A stretch of DNA of 64,000 nt from CAZTDD01 sp964612675 (GTDB taxonomy: Bacteria > Hinthialibacterota > Hinthialibacteria > Hinthialibacterales > JAKPRU01), in the NCBI GenBank assembly GCA_964612675.1, contig CAZTDD010000019.1, positions 6,265 to 70,264 on the forward strand. Reading direction: 5' to 3'. Below are positions 52,903 through 60,554 of this stretch, one piece after another. Under the pieces are notes generated by a model. That model searched no databases. It saw only the letters and a list, made by a program, of their open reading frames with translations, and was not told the DNA's origin. Each line of letters begins with the position of its first letter. Position 1 is the first letter of the stretch. Position numbers and translations under genes: made by a program.

Positions 52903-53610
52903 CTAAAAGACGACTTGACAACCGGGTTCCATCAGAATGCGATCGTCCTCATGGACGGCGAACGGCGATTGGAGAACAACTCTCGAACGCCCGGATGCCC
53001 GAATTGCGATTCCTCCTCCCGAGGAAGAAATGGTTCCACTGAACGTGACAGTCGACCCCTCGGTGGCTTCGATGCCGGCATGACCGTTCTGATTCTCGAC
53101 AACGCAATCGTGAATCGTCAGATCGCTGTCCGAACAACGCACGCCTCCCTGGAGGGTGAACCCGCGAATCATGCAGTCCTCGACGTTTTCGAACGACAGC
53201 GCAGGGCCGCCGTTTGACGGAGTCAAAACCGATTGAGAGCTGGACGCTCCCTCAAAACGAAGACAATCCAGCGAACGCAGAGACTCGTCGAAATGAAACT
53301 TTCCTTCGGGGAACTCGACGCGCAACGGTCTGTCGGGATCGTTTTTCCGTGTGTAAAGTAAGGTTTTTAGGAGATTTCCTTCGCTCCCCGGCAATGCCTG
53401 AAGGATCGAATCGGACAACTTTTTCCGGCCTTTCGAACTGCCGATTCCATCCGGCAAGAGCGTCCATGCATCGCTTGCAACCATATCTTTTCGCCGACGG
53501 TAGAGCGTTGTCCAGAAAGCAAATGTGACCAGACAGGAAACCGCCGCCACCGAAAGCATCAACATTTCAAGGTGTGAGCCCAGAAACTGCTTCAGAATCT
53601 CCGCGTTCAT
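52903..53610 (-). CDS. Membrane-anchored right-handed beta-helix protein of unknown function
   Basis: A 235-residue protein with one N-terminal membrane segment (about 16-36, 'LMLSVAAVSCLVTFAFWTTLY') followed by 'RRRKD', a positive stop that puts the rest in the cytoplasm by the positive-inside rule. The rest contains 'FPEGKFHFDES', 'FENVEDCMIRGFTLQGG', 'CSDSDLTIHDCVVEN', 'IEATEGSTVTFSGT' and 'IRASGRSRVVLQSP', the strand-turn rhythm of a short right-handed parallel beta-helix (about 6-7 coils), a fold better known in secreted lyases and phage tail proteins. Its ATG overlaps the TGA of the regulator gene upstream by 4 bp, so both are made together. Unlike secreted beta-helices it has no export signal that would be cut. 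Function unknown. Confidence 0.7.
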   Translation of the reverse strand: MNAEILKQFLGSHLEMLMLSVAAVSCLVTFAFWTTLYRRRKDMVASDAWTLLPDGIGSSKGRKKLSDSILQALPGSEGNLLKTLLYTRKNDPDRPLRVEFPEGKFHFDESLRSLDCLRFEGASSSQSVLTPSNGGPALSFENVEDCMIRGFTLQGGVRCSDSDLTIHDCVVENQNGHAGIEATEGSTVTFSGTISSSGGGIAIRASGRSRVVLQSPFAVHEDDRILMEPGCQVVF

Positions 53611-54791
53611 TGCTTCTCCTCCTGCGTACTGAGACGCCTGGCTTTCTTCATGTCGCGGAACGTGGACATGAAGTGCCGAACAACTCCGATGATTTCGGCA
53701 TTATCGTTCCGGTCAAGATAGACAACCGGTGCCGACCGCCCACCACCCTGGAGAATCATGTTGCCTTCTCCTTCGAGTTTGGCCTTAACGACCAATATCG
53801 TCATACGGCCATCGAGTTCAATGACCACAATATCATCCGTTGCGGGTTCGGCTCCGACTTCGTACAAAACCGTCGTACCCGGCCAGAGTCCGAATCCTTC
53901 GTAGGCATCGCTTCGAACCTCGACGGCTCGATATTCCACGCTTTCGTCTAGCCAGCTGCGTGGTATTTCGAGAGGATCTAAGTCTACTGTTGAGACGATA
54001 GTATCTGTTCCCGGTCCGACAACTCCAACGACCGGGATGTAACGATTTGCGGCACTCTTCTCCACCGCAGTGTCCATTTCCGTCGGTTTTTCCCCAACCG
54101 GGACTACGTGCGGAGCGTTTCTTTGACTCGCATCGAGACGCGCTTTGTCGATAGTCGATTTCAAACGAACCAGTAAACGGCCTGGTTCACCTTTCTCTTC
54201 CTCAACTGTCTGGCGAAGTGGTGTAGGACGTTGGCAGATGATTGTCTCGGGATCGACCAGTTGTACGATTTCATACAGCATTGACAGGAACTTAAGACCG
54301 ACCTGGGGTTCGTCTCCGACATACTCGTGGAGCCAGGTCTCCATCTCGCCCCGATTTCGAAGGATGGGAACTCCATCGAGAACCGCGTTCTCGGGTATCG
54401 TGTATCCACCGACAAACATACCCCGCTCCGATTTCTCTTCCGACTCGTGAAACAAGTCCTGAAGTTCCTTCTTTATGGCGTCCGAGATGGCGGCTTCAGA
54501 AACAAGAACGTTGTTTCCGGCCAGCGCGTAGCCCAGTTTCCGGGTCGCTTTCTCAAGGCTCTGGATCTCGCGTTCTGCTCGGGCGCATCGAATGAACTCC
54601 TCTTTCTCCTTCGCGTTCAGTCGAAGCACATCCGCCTGTTTGTCAATCAACTCAGGCGGAGGCGGCGGTTTCAGCCCGGACTCAATTTGGGCTATATAGG
54701 GAGAGGAAAGCCGAAGCCTATCTCCCAGTTGTTGCTGGGTCAGCCCAGCCCGGTGACGATGACGTTTGAGGAGTTCGGCGAAACGTCCCAC
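53607..54791 (-). CDS. XRE regulator with LexA/S24-like C-terminal domain lacking the catalytic serine
   Basis: A 394-residue CI-like regulator. Residues 4-58 are an XRE HTH ('AGLTQQQLGDRLRLSSPYIAQIESGLKPP'). A long middle part ('AISDAIKKELQDLF...') of about 190 residues is unassigned. From about 252 the S24 (LexA/CI/UmuD) fold starts with 'RYIPVVGVVGPG'. Aligning 'VRSDAYEGFGLWPG' with the LexA segment around its Ser119 puts A296 at the nucleophile position; the general-base lysine (K336 in 'LVVKAKLEGEG') is kept. It should therefore bind DNA and dimerise but not cleave itself with RecA. The GTG start at 54791 has AAGGAG 7 nt upstream; an in-frame start further up (54839) lies within the promoter. 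It overlaps the beta-helix gene by 4 bp. Confidence 0.85.
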   Translation of the reverse strand: MGRFAELLKRHRHRAGLTQQQLGDRLRLSSPYIAQIESGLKPPPPPELIDKQADVLRLNAKEKEEFIRCARAEREIQSLEKATRKLGYALAGNNVLVSEAAISDAIKKELQDLFHESEEKSERGMFVGGYTIPENAVLDGVPILRNRGEMETWLHEYVGDEPQVGLKFLSMLYEIVQLVDPETIICQRPTPLRQTVEEEKGEPGRLLVRLKSTIDKARLDASQRNAPHVVPVGEKPTEMDTAVEKSAANRYIPVVGVVGPGTDTIVSTVDLDPLEIPRSWLDESVEYRAVEVRSDAYEGFGLWPGTTVLYEVGAEPATDDIVVIELDGRMTILVVKAKLEGEGNMILQGGGRSAPVVYLDRNDNAEIIGVVRHFMSTFRDMKKARRLSTQEEKQ

Positions 54792-54827
54792 GATAGATCT
54801 CCTTACTTGAGGTAGTAATTTCCTCAG

Positions 54828-54855
54828 AGTATATCGCAATCTCGTCGAACTTCAA
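54828..54855 (-). promoter_or_regulatory. Promoter of the XRE/S24-like regulator gene
   Basis: Minus strand: -35 TTGAAG (54850-54855), 16-nt spacer, -10 TATACT (54828-54833), giving a leader of about 30 nt to the GTG start at 54791. Confidence 0.65.
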
Positions 54856-54907
54856 GAAAAACTGTCATCAGATCAACTATAGTATCCTCCTTTCCTTCCT
54901 CTTTGAT

Positions 54908-54935
54908 CTCACTTACTCAAACTCACTTACTCAAA
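54908..54935. repeat. Two tandem 14-bp direct repeats, candidate operators
   Basis: CTCACTTACTCAAA occurs twice without a gap (54908-54921, 54922-54935), between the regulator promoter and the first plus-strand promoter, and is followed by AAAGTGA. Their location suggests binding sites for the divergent XRE regulator. Confidence 0.6.
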
Positions 54936-54951
54936 AAAGTGATATTTTTAG

Positions 54952-54979
54952 TTGACAAGCGCCCACCAAGCGCTATACT
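54952..54979 (+). promoter_or_regulatory. Plus-strand sigma70 promoter P1 with a palindrome in its spacer
   Basis: -35 TTGACA (54952-54957), 16-nt spacer, -10 TATACT (54974-54979). The spacer contains AGCGC-N7-GCGCT (54958-54974), a symmetric site a repressor could occupy. Transcription runs away from the regulator gene. Confidence 0.7.
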
Positions 54980-55035
54980 TGCCGATAAGAGTAAAGAGGA
55001 GCAGGTGGCAAGGCGAAAAATTGACTGATTCCACT

Positions 55036-55064
55036 TTGACAACTCCTCCGATTCGCTATATAAT
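55036..55064 (+). promoter_or_regulatory. Exact-consensus sigma70 promoter P2
   Basis: TTGACA (55036-55041), 17 nt, TATAAT (55059-55064): every base of both boxes and the spacing match the consensus. Transcription would start near 55071, with no gene following on this strand before a terminator at 55337. Confidence 0.85.
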
Positions 55065-55070
55065 ATTGTT

Positions 55071-55365
55071 ACAAACACTAATTACATTTTACATCTAGTT
55101 TCGTGATGGTCAAGTAGGAGAGAAAGATTTGGACAGTTTTTATAGACTTTATCGAATCGGCTGACGAGAACTTAAGAGGAAAGAGAGCAAAGAAGACACA
55201 CGACAAACAACGGAATTGGAGATAACAGAATTCGTTTCTTCGGGGGTCGGAGTGTCCTCCCCCTCGCCGCTTCGGCCCCCTCGCCCCTCCTTTCCGTAGA
55301 AGACACAAGCGGTGCGATGACGGTCATTTGATCGGAGCCGGTGTGGAACGCACCGGCATTTTTCT
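55071..55365 (+). ncRNA. Candidate structured non-coding RNA (~295 nt)
   Basis: The segment runs from the predicted start of P2 to an intrinsic terminator and holds no open frame of useful length with a ribosome site; the best is an 11-codon TTG frame after GTAGGAG near 55111-55117. It divides into an A/T-rich 5' part, a purine-rich middle (about 55160-55225) and a GC-rich 3' part with two clear hairpins: GGGGG-TC-GGA-GTG-TCC-T-CCCCC near 55242-55264 and GCCG-CTT-CGGC near 55267-55277. I see no signs of tmRNA, RNase P RNA, 6S or SRP RNA. Upstream P1 would add a 5' extension of about 85 nt. Antisense overlap with the convergent heparinase-like transcript is possible beyond the terminator. Confidence 0.6.
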
Positions 55366-55368
55366 TTT
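55337..55368 (+). terminator. Intrinsic terminator of the candidate ncRNA
   Basis: GCCGGTG (55337-55343), loop TGGAACG, CACCGGC (55351-55357), then ATTTTTCTTTT. The T-run is only on the plus strand, so it serves a plus-strand transcript and not the convergent gene that ends at 55409. Confidence 0.85.
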
Positions 55369-55408
55369 AATTTCGCGTGGAGGGGGTGGGGCGAAGGGCC
55401 GCACGACT

Positions 55409-57532
55409 CTATTGCCCGGGCATGGGCAGGGTACTCGGCGTGTCGTCTACCTCGCTCTCTTCGGACTCCCAAAACTCGACGGGCACTTCCAGCATCCCAC
55501 CGGCCGTTTCGCATACTACCCTGTTTTCCTCGATGCGAGCGGAGAGGATGGGCAGCGGTTCGCCGAGCCGATAAGGTACCAGCAGCATGTGACGGACTAC
55601 CGGCAGTTCGGCATTCCCCGTAATGCGCACTGAAGGCGCCGGTTCCAAAACACCGAGACGCGGAGCGAACCAACCGCGAAACGGCGACTCCTGGCCCTCC
55701 GCAATCGAGATATCGAGCGGTTCGTCCGCGAAAATGAACACAGCCAGCTGAGCGGCATTTCGCAGGAAGTAAATGCGATTCGAATCCCGATCGACGGATG
55801 CTTCTCCTGGAAGGAAGTGAAGAAGCTGATCGATTCGATGAGCACCCTCACCTTCCACACGATCCGAGATAACGCAGCAGCCGGGTATGAAACCGGAGGG
55901 TGGAGCAAAAGCGACCCGTCGGGTCCAACGCGCTTGGAGCGATTTTCGCGCCAGCCATGGACCGCCGAACGTTGCTTGAGCCCATTTCACATACTCGTCG
56001 ACGCTGGACGGCCATTCCAGAGGAGAACGGCTTACCCACGCTCCCGGTCCTTCGGAACGTACATTCTGGCCGACGCCATCGACAAGTAAGCAGTTGTGCG
56101 CTTGCGTAGTCGCGAAGTACTGGCCGACAGCCTGATCGGAATACGCAGACCGTCCCATGTCCGAGAGGAACGTCTCGCCAAAAGCAGAGAAGCCGAATTG
56201 AAGGCGGTCCTCATGGGACGCAGCATTACCGAACAACCCGGCGTCAAAGAAAGCGTAAAGCGAGTCATCCTTCCAACTGTCACGGAAAACGAAATGTCCA
56301 GCGTAGGGATAGTACAGGTTATTCAAGGGAGGCGGATATCCCTCCGCATACTCGGTCTTGATATACCGAAATTCCGGAACGTCGGGCAGGTTGGGTCCGA
56401 AATCATTGAGCATATCGGGAAGGTACAGACGATCACAGTCGTTCAACGCGGGCAGATACAGTCCGGGTTCAACGATACCGATGCTATACCAGATTCCCTG
56501 CAAAACGATCCCATGCAGTGCTTCCGGAATCGCGAGATCGTTAATCTGCTGCAGATGGACCGCACGGGCAAAGGTATGTAAGCAAGTGAACAGATAGCGC
56601 GGCGAGCCACCGATATGGGAGCCGTCAGGCTGAATTTGTTCGTCCGCCAACCGGCTTAGACGATCGTTCGCCGTGTCCCGCCATCCTTGAGATTTCTGGA
56701 ACTCGGGATACATCACACCCGTTGTCAGCAATCCGCTGCTCTCGATCAGGAGCCATTTCGCAGATTTCGGATGCTGCACAAGATACTCTGCTTGCTCGTG
56801 GCAGGAGCGAAGGAAAGCGGCAAGCGCTTTGTCGGTAAAAGAGGATGAGGAACGAACATAGAGGAACACTTCCGGCCAGGACTCTCGGAGGCGCTCGCCC
56901 ACTTCCAATGTACGCCACGCACCGGCTCGCATTTGCCGGAATCTCGCACGTCGGTTGGACTGCATATTCCCCCCGGGCCGCGGGTGAGAGAGGTACCAGT
57001 CCAATACGACATCGTTCAAAAAAGCGGCGTAGCTCTCGTCTCCTGTATCAAAATAGGCACGCGCAACATCCACCCACCATGTATGGCGCTGCATTTCCCA
57101 GTGCCAATCCTTGTCGTTGGGATCGACTTGGTCCCAGCTCTCGAGCACCTTGGTCGCGCTATGAATCGTAATTTCATAACGCAGGGTTTGATCCGCAATA
57201 GTCGTATCGGGAAACTCCAAAGGTTTGAGTTCCTTCTCGTACAATCGAGGGCGATCCGAGTTGCGAAAATGCAGCAGCAGGCTTTGCAGGGCCGCCTCCC
57301 GATTTCCTTCCGCGAGAAGAACGCGCACAGGCTCCAATTCAGGACGTTCAAGATCGACCCATTCCAGCAGCGGCCCACCAATCGTCATCAGCGACGGCAC
57401 ATTTCCCGGCTTACCGATCTGCGCGAAACAAACCGAAGGAAGAACGCACACCACGAACAGGAGAAATGGCAGCACTCTCGAATACGAGAGCCAAGCGACA
57501 CGTAGCCGGCCTTGTCTGTTTGCGTCACTCAT
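55409..57532 (-). CDS. Secreted heparinase II/III-like or alginate-lyase-like polysaccharide lyase
   Basis: A 707-residue exported protein (signal 'LPFLLFVVCVLPSVCFAQ'). The N-terminal (alpha/alpha) toroid holds 'WDQVDPNDKDWHWEMQRHTWWVDVARAYFDTGD' and 'RRARFRQMRAGAWRTLEVGERL', and the end of this domain 'LADEQIQPDGSHIGGSPRYL' carries the asparagine/histidine-type loop. The C-terminal beta-sandwich opens with 'GHFVFRDSWKDDSLYAFFDAG' and includes 'ASHEDRLQFGFSAFGETFLSDMGRSAYS', which has the conserved histidine-acid block of heparinase II/III proteins. Families PL12, PL15, PL17 and PL21 share this plan and cleave uronate glycans by elimination. Subfamily cannot be set. The start lies at an ATG with only a weak AGAAG before it. 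Confidence 0.82.
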   Translation of the reverse strand: MSDANRQGRLRVAWLSYSRVLPFLLFVVCVLPSVCFAQIGKPGNVPSLMTIGGPLLEWVDLERPELEPVRVLLAEGNREAALQSLLLHFRNSDRPRLYEKELKPLEFPDTTIADQTLRYEITIHSATKVLESWDQVDPNDKDWHWEMQRHTWWVDVARAYFDTGDESYAAFLNDVVLDWYLSHPRPGGNMQSNRRARFRQMRAGAWRTLEVGERLRESWPEVFLYVRSSSSFTDKALAAFLRSCHEQAEYLVQHPKSAKWLLIESSGLLTTGVMYPEFQKSQGWRDTANDRLSRLADEQIQPDGSHIGGSPRYLFTCLHTFARAVHLQQINDLAIPEALHGIVLQGIWYSIGIVEPGLYLPALNDCDRLYLPDMLNDFGPNLPDVPEFRYIKTEYAEGYPPPLNNLYYPYAGHFVFRDSWKDDSLYAFFDAGLFGNAASHEDRLQFGFSAFGETFLSDMGRSAYSDQAVGQYFATTQAHNCLLVDGVGQNVRSEGPGAWVSRSPLEWPSSVDEYVKWAQATFGGPWLARKSLQARWTRRVAFAPPSGFIPGCCVISDRVEGEGAHRIDQLLHFLPGEASVDRDSNRIYFLRNAAQLAVFIFADEPLDISIAEGQESPFRGWFAPRLGVLEPAPSVRITGNAELPVVRHMLLVPYRLGEPLPILSARIEENRVVCETAGGMLEVPVEFWESEESEVDDTPSTLPMPGQ

Positions 57533-57679
57533 TATCTTCTAAGACCAAATCGTCTGCAAAAACTATTGGCGATGCACGGGAACAGGCAGTCGCCCCATCG
57601 GCGGAGTATTTTCTCAGATTTCGAGGAAGAAAAGTACGGGAAGTCCCTGTCCACACCGCCGATCTTCGCTGCATCATCG

Positions 57680-58513
57680 CTATCTGCGTTCGGGTAAGTG
57701 AAACTCGATTCCATCGTACCCGACTTGAATCCCGTCTCCTTTGAGTGCGCTTTCGAGTTCATGATGGAGCAACTCACCGCCGTGTGAGAAATGAGTAGCA
57801 ACCATCTTGCTTTCTCCGTGCAAACTCCCTCGGCTGTACAACTCGGTTTGGATCCGTTTGACAGCCTCCACGGAGAGGTGTTCCGCCTCAGGATCGTCAT
57901 AACGTCCATTCGTACATTCAATAATGACCAAGTCGAAACGGTGTTCGGCTAAAGTCTCCCAGGAACGTTCGGAATACCATCCGGTATCGAAAGCCAGGAG
58001 GACACTGACGGCGCCCCGGTTCAGTATGTAATTGACCGCACCTCTCTCATGGGCGTGATTTGCCTGTATCGGAAGTACCCCCATTGAGCCCGCCTGGAAT
58101 GAAACAAATGGTCTGACAATGTGAAACTGGATAGCGTGGTCGGCAAGTTCCGTGTCGATTGAGTTCCGCAGAATCTCTCCTACATCCGGAACGCCATACA
58201 CATGAAGTAACGGCTTCCGGTCCCAAACCGCAAACGGGTCATCACGCCATTTCAATTCACCGGGGGAGAAGTGATCGGAGTGGCCGTGCGTGACAAGCAG
58301 GTGTTCCACACCAGCCATCGACAGGCCCAAACGTTGATTCTGAGAAAGCGAATCGGGAGGCAAGTCCACTTGAAGGTCATCGTCGATTCGGATCGATGTG
58401 CGGGAACGAATGTTTTTTCCGCCCGACCGGCGAGCGCGTTGGCATGTGGGGCACTCGCAAAACAATGCCGGAAACCCTTCCGCCGCTCCTGTCCCTAAGA
58501 TCCGTATATGCAT
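57680..58513 (-). CDS. MBL-fold metal-dependent hydrolase (PhnP-like)
   Basis: A 277-residue cytoplasmic metallo-beta-lactamase-fold enzyme. It opens 'MHIRILGTGAAEGFPALFCECPTCQRAR', the cysteine pair of the extra zinc site used by PhnP-like phosphodiesterases, then 'HLLVTHGHSDHFSPGEL' (the dinuclear metal motif HxHxDH), 'AFDTGWYSERSW' (bridging aspartate) and 'MVATHFSHGGELLHHE' (last histidines). PhnP itself hydrolyses 5-phosphoribosyl 1,2-cyclic phosphate; without a C-P lyase cluster here the substrate is open. The ATG at 58513 has AGGT 7 nt upstream; an in-frame GTG three codons earlier is less likely. The ROK kinase gene lies 49 nt upstream on the same strand, probably in one operon. Confidence 0.85.
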   Translation of the reverse strand: MHIRILGTGAAEGFPALFCECPTCQRARRSGGKNIRSRTSIRIDDDLQVDLPPDSLSQNQRLGLSMAGVEHLLVTHGHSDHFSPGELKWRDDPFAVWDRKPLLHVYGVPDVGEILRNSIDTELADHAIQFHIVRPFVSFQAGSMGVLPIQANHAHERGAVNYILNRGAVSVLLAFDTGWYSERSWETLAEHRFDLVIIECTNGRYDDPEAEHLSVEAVKRIQTELYSRGSLHGESKMVATHFSHGGELLHHELESALKGDGIQVGYDGIEFHLPERR

Positions 58514-58562
58514 ACAGCTCACCTGAGTCCGGCGATATCGAGTTCCTCGACGGTCCGACGAA

Positions 58563-59540
58563 TCAAGCTTCAGAATTCATGAAAGCCAAAGAGGCCGCTC
58601 CGATAAAGCCGGCGTCTTCGCCCAACTGAGCCCGACATACTTCAGTCTTGAAATACGGTGAAAAGTAGACGCGCATGAAAATCTCATTTCGAACGTGGTC
58701 GAAAAGCAGATCGCCCATGGCGGAAGCTCCTCCTCCGATCACAATCACCTCGGGGTTAACAGTGACACAGATACTGGACGCCGCGACACCAAGATAGCGA
58801 CCGGCCCTTTTCACAACACGCAACGCAAGCGCATCGTTCTGAATAGCGGCCTCATACACCATTTTCGAAGTGATCTTGGTTCCGTCGCGGGACCAGTCCA
58901 CAAGCAGCGAATCATGACGTCCCTGACCGACCAATTGTGCTGCATACGAACCGATGGCATTCGCCGAGGCATACTGTTCGACACAGCCGATGCTGCCGCA
59001 CGGACAAACGAAGCCGTCCGGATCCACGCAGATATGGCCCAGCTCGCCCGCATATCCGCTGGCACCATGAAAAAGCCTCCCTTCCGATACAATCGCTCCG
59101 CCAACGCCGGTCCCCAGTGTCAGAGCTACAACCACTCGATGTCCCTGCCCTGCACCAAACCGCGCTTCGGCGAGTCCGCACGCATTGGCATCGTTATCAG
59201 CGGATGTGGGAATGTCATACTCGTCCTCAAAGATCTTCTTCACACACACACCGTGCTCCCAGTCCGGTATGTTCACCGGCCGGGTAATCGTACCTTCCTT
59301 TTGATCGACAAGACCAGGACTTCCGATTCCAATGCCGACAATGTCCGAGGTGCGGTCTTTGACTTCAGGCGACTGAAGGATCTCACCGACAAGATCCACC
59401 ATTTTCTGCACGACCGCCGGACCGCCTTTCTCCCCGTCAGTCGGTGTCCTCCACTGCCGAATCACTTCTCCCGCGTCGGTGATCACCCCGGCCTTAATAT
59501 AGGTACCACCCAGATCAATTCCTAATCCAAGACGAGTCAT
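58563..59540 (-). CDS. ROK-family sugar kinase (glucokinase-like)
   Basis: A 325-residue ATP-dependent hexokinase of the ROK family. 'LGLGIDLGGTYIKAGVI' is the phosphate-binding motif, 'ADNDANACGLAEARFGAG' holds the catalytic base aspartate, 'LTLGTGVGGAIV' the second phosphate loop, 'GELGHICV' the sugar-contacting E/H, and 'CPCGSIGCVEQYAS' the structural zinc site. The C-terminal 'NPEVIVIGGGASAMGD' is the adenosine-binding block. It would phosphorylate glucose, N-acetylglucosamine or a related sugar released by the enzymes encoded in the window. There is no HTH, so it is an enzyme and not a NagC-type repressor. Confidence 0.92.
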   Translation of the reverse strand: MTRLGLGIDLGGTYIKAGVITDAGEVIRQWRTPTDGEKGGPAVVQKMVDLVGEILQSPEVKDRTSDIVGIGIGSPGLVDQKEGTITRPVNIPDWEHGVCVKKIFEDEYDIPTSADNDANACGLAEARFGAGQGHRVVVALTLGTGVGGAIVSEGRLFHGASGYAGELGHICVDPDGFVCPCGSIGCVEQYASANAIGSYAAQLVGQGRHDSLLVDWSRDGTKITSKMVYEAAIQNDALALRVVKRAGRYLGVAASSICVTVNPEVIVIGGGASAMGDLLFDHVRNEIFMRVYFSPYFKTEVCRAQLGEDAGFIGAASLAFMNSEA

Positions 59541-59737
59541 AATTGTCCTATCTATCTGTCTGCAAAGAATATAACGCGCAGTGTCCCACAGGCGGCCCTA
59601 TTAGACAATGGTGCTTGAACAGATGGGCTTGATTGACGAAGGTTTTGCAGCGATCGACTCGACGAGGTGTACGGCGTACGTTTATAATCAAAGGGAGAAT
59701 TGTGAGTGACGTAAAAGATACGAACGTGGAGAGTCCT

Positions 59738-60382
59738 ATGAACGAAACCAGGTGCGGCTTTACCTTGATCGAACTCCTCATCGTTGTAGCCATCATCGGA
59801 ATTCTAGCGGCAATCGCCGTTCCCAACTTCATGAATGCCCGCGTGCGCGCAAACGCCGCCCGAACCTTCGCAGATATGCGTATGCTCTATGAACAGAACA
59901 TCACACGAAAAATGGACAGCAACGCCTGGATGATGGATGGAAACGACGTCGGCACGGGTCCCGATGAGCTCTGTAATATTACAACCTTTGGCGGTTCGTT
60001 TTTCGGTACAACGTGTGAGGAAGCCGGTCTGGGATGTTATACGATCAATCACGATGGGCGGATCTACGCTCAGCTGACCACCCCCGTCAGCTACATCAAC
60101 AGCATCCCGGTCGATCCGTTCGCAAATGGTATCTTCTATGAATACGGAACCAGCCATTGTCCAAACTCGGAGCTGGGCGCCTATTGGTGCTTCATCGCGG
60201 CCGGTCCGGATCATGACCTGGACGATGTCCGATGGCTTGTTTCGCAGGGCCAGTCGATACCCTACGCGCCCTCGAACGGAACGAACTCGAACGGCGACAT
60301 CTGGAAATCCTACAAACTCGGCTACCACGGTGAACGGGATTACAACATCGCTTTCGGCCAGTACGCACATACGTTCTTTTAG
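59738..60382 (+). CDS. Prepilin-type pseudopilin (GspG-like), third copy
   Basis: A 214-residue protein with 'NETRCGFTLIELLIVVAIIGILA', cut between G and F by prepilin peptidase. It keeps the shared blocks 'LTTPVSYINSIPVDPF', 'IAAGPDHDLDDV' and 'SNGTNSNGDIWKSY'. It differs from the other two in a cysteine-rich middle ('DELCNI', 'TTCEEAGLGCYTI') that could be cross-linked. The start at 59738 follows GGAGAG; the open frame reaches further up (59633) but without a ribosome site. TATAAT at 59683-59688 may be its -10, though no good -35 is seen. It stands alone, before the ribosomal-protein cluster. Confidence 0.88.
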   Translation: MNETRCGFTLIELLIVVAIIGILAAIAVPNFMNARVRANAARTFADMRMLYEQNITRKMDSNAWMMDGNDVGTGPDELCNITTFGGSFFGTTCEEAGLGCYTINHDGRIYAQLTTPVSYINSIPVDPFANGIFYEYGTSHCPNSELGAYWCFIAAGPDHDLDDVRWLVSQGQSIPYAPSNGTNSNGDIWKSYKLGYHGERDYNIAFGQYAHTFF

Positions 60383-60554
60383 TAGAAGAAGAAGAAGCTG
60401 TGATTCCAGGCACGGCTCGTTGGGGACCGCATGTCCTGTCAAATGAACGACCTAGAGAACATATTCCCTCGAGCTCCCTTGAATGGGGTTGACCGCAATG
60501 GTATAGCTCGAGTTTGCGTTGTCAATACTCGAAAAACCGAGAGGAGAAAAACTT

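Noticed and set aside
55149..55673. 174-codon minus-strand frame covering the candidate ncRNA and the end of the heparinase-like gene
   Set aside because: It is arginine-rich out-of-frame sequence, overlaps a real gene in another frame and lacks a ribosome site; a plus-strand RNA explains the promoter and terminator better.
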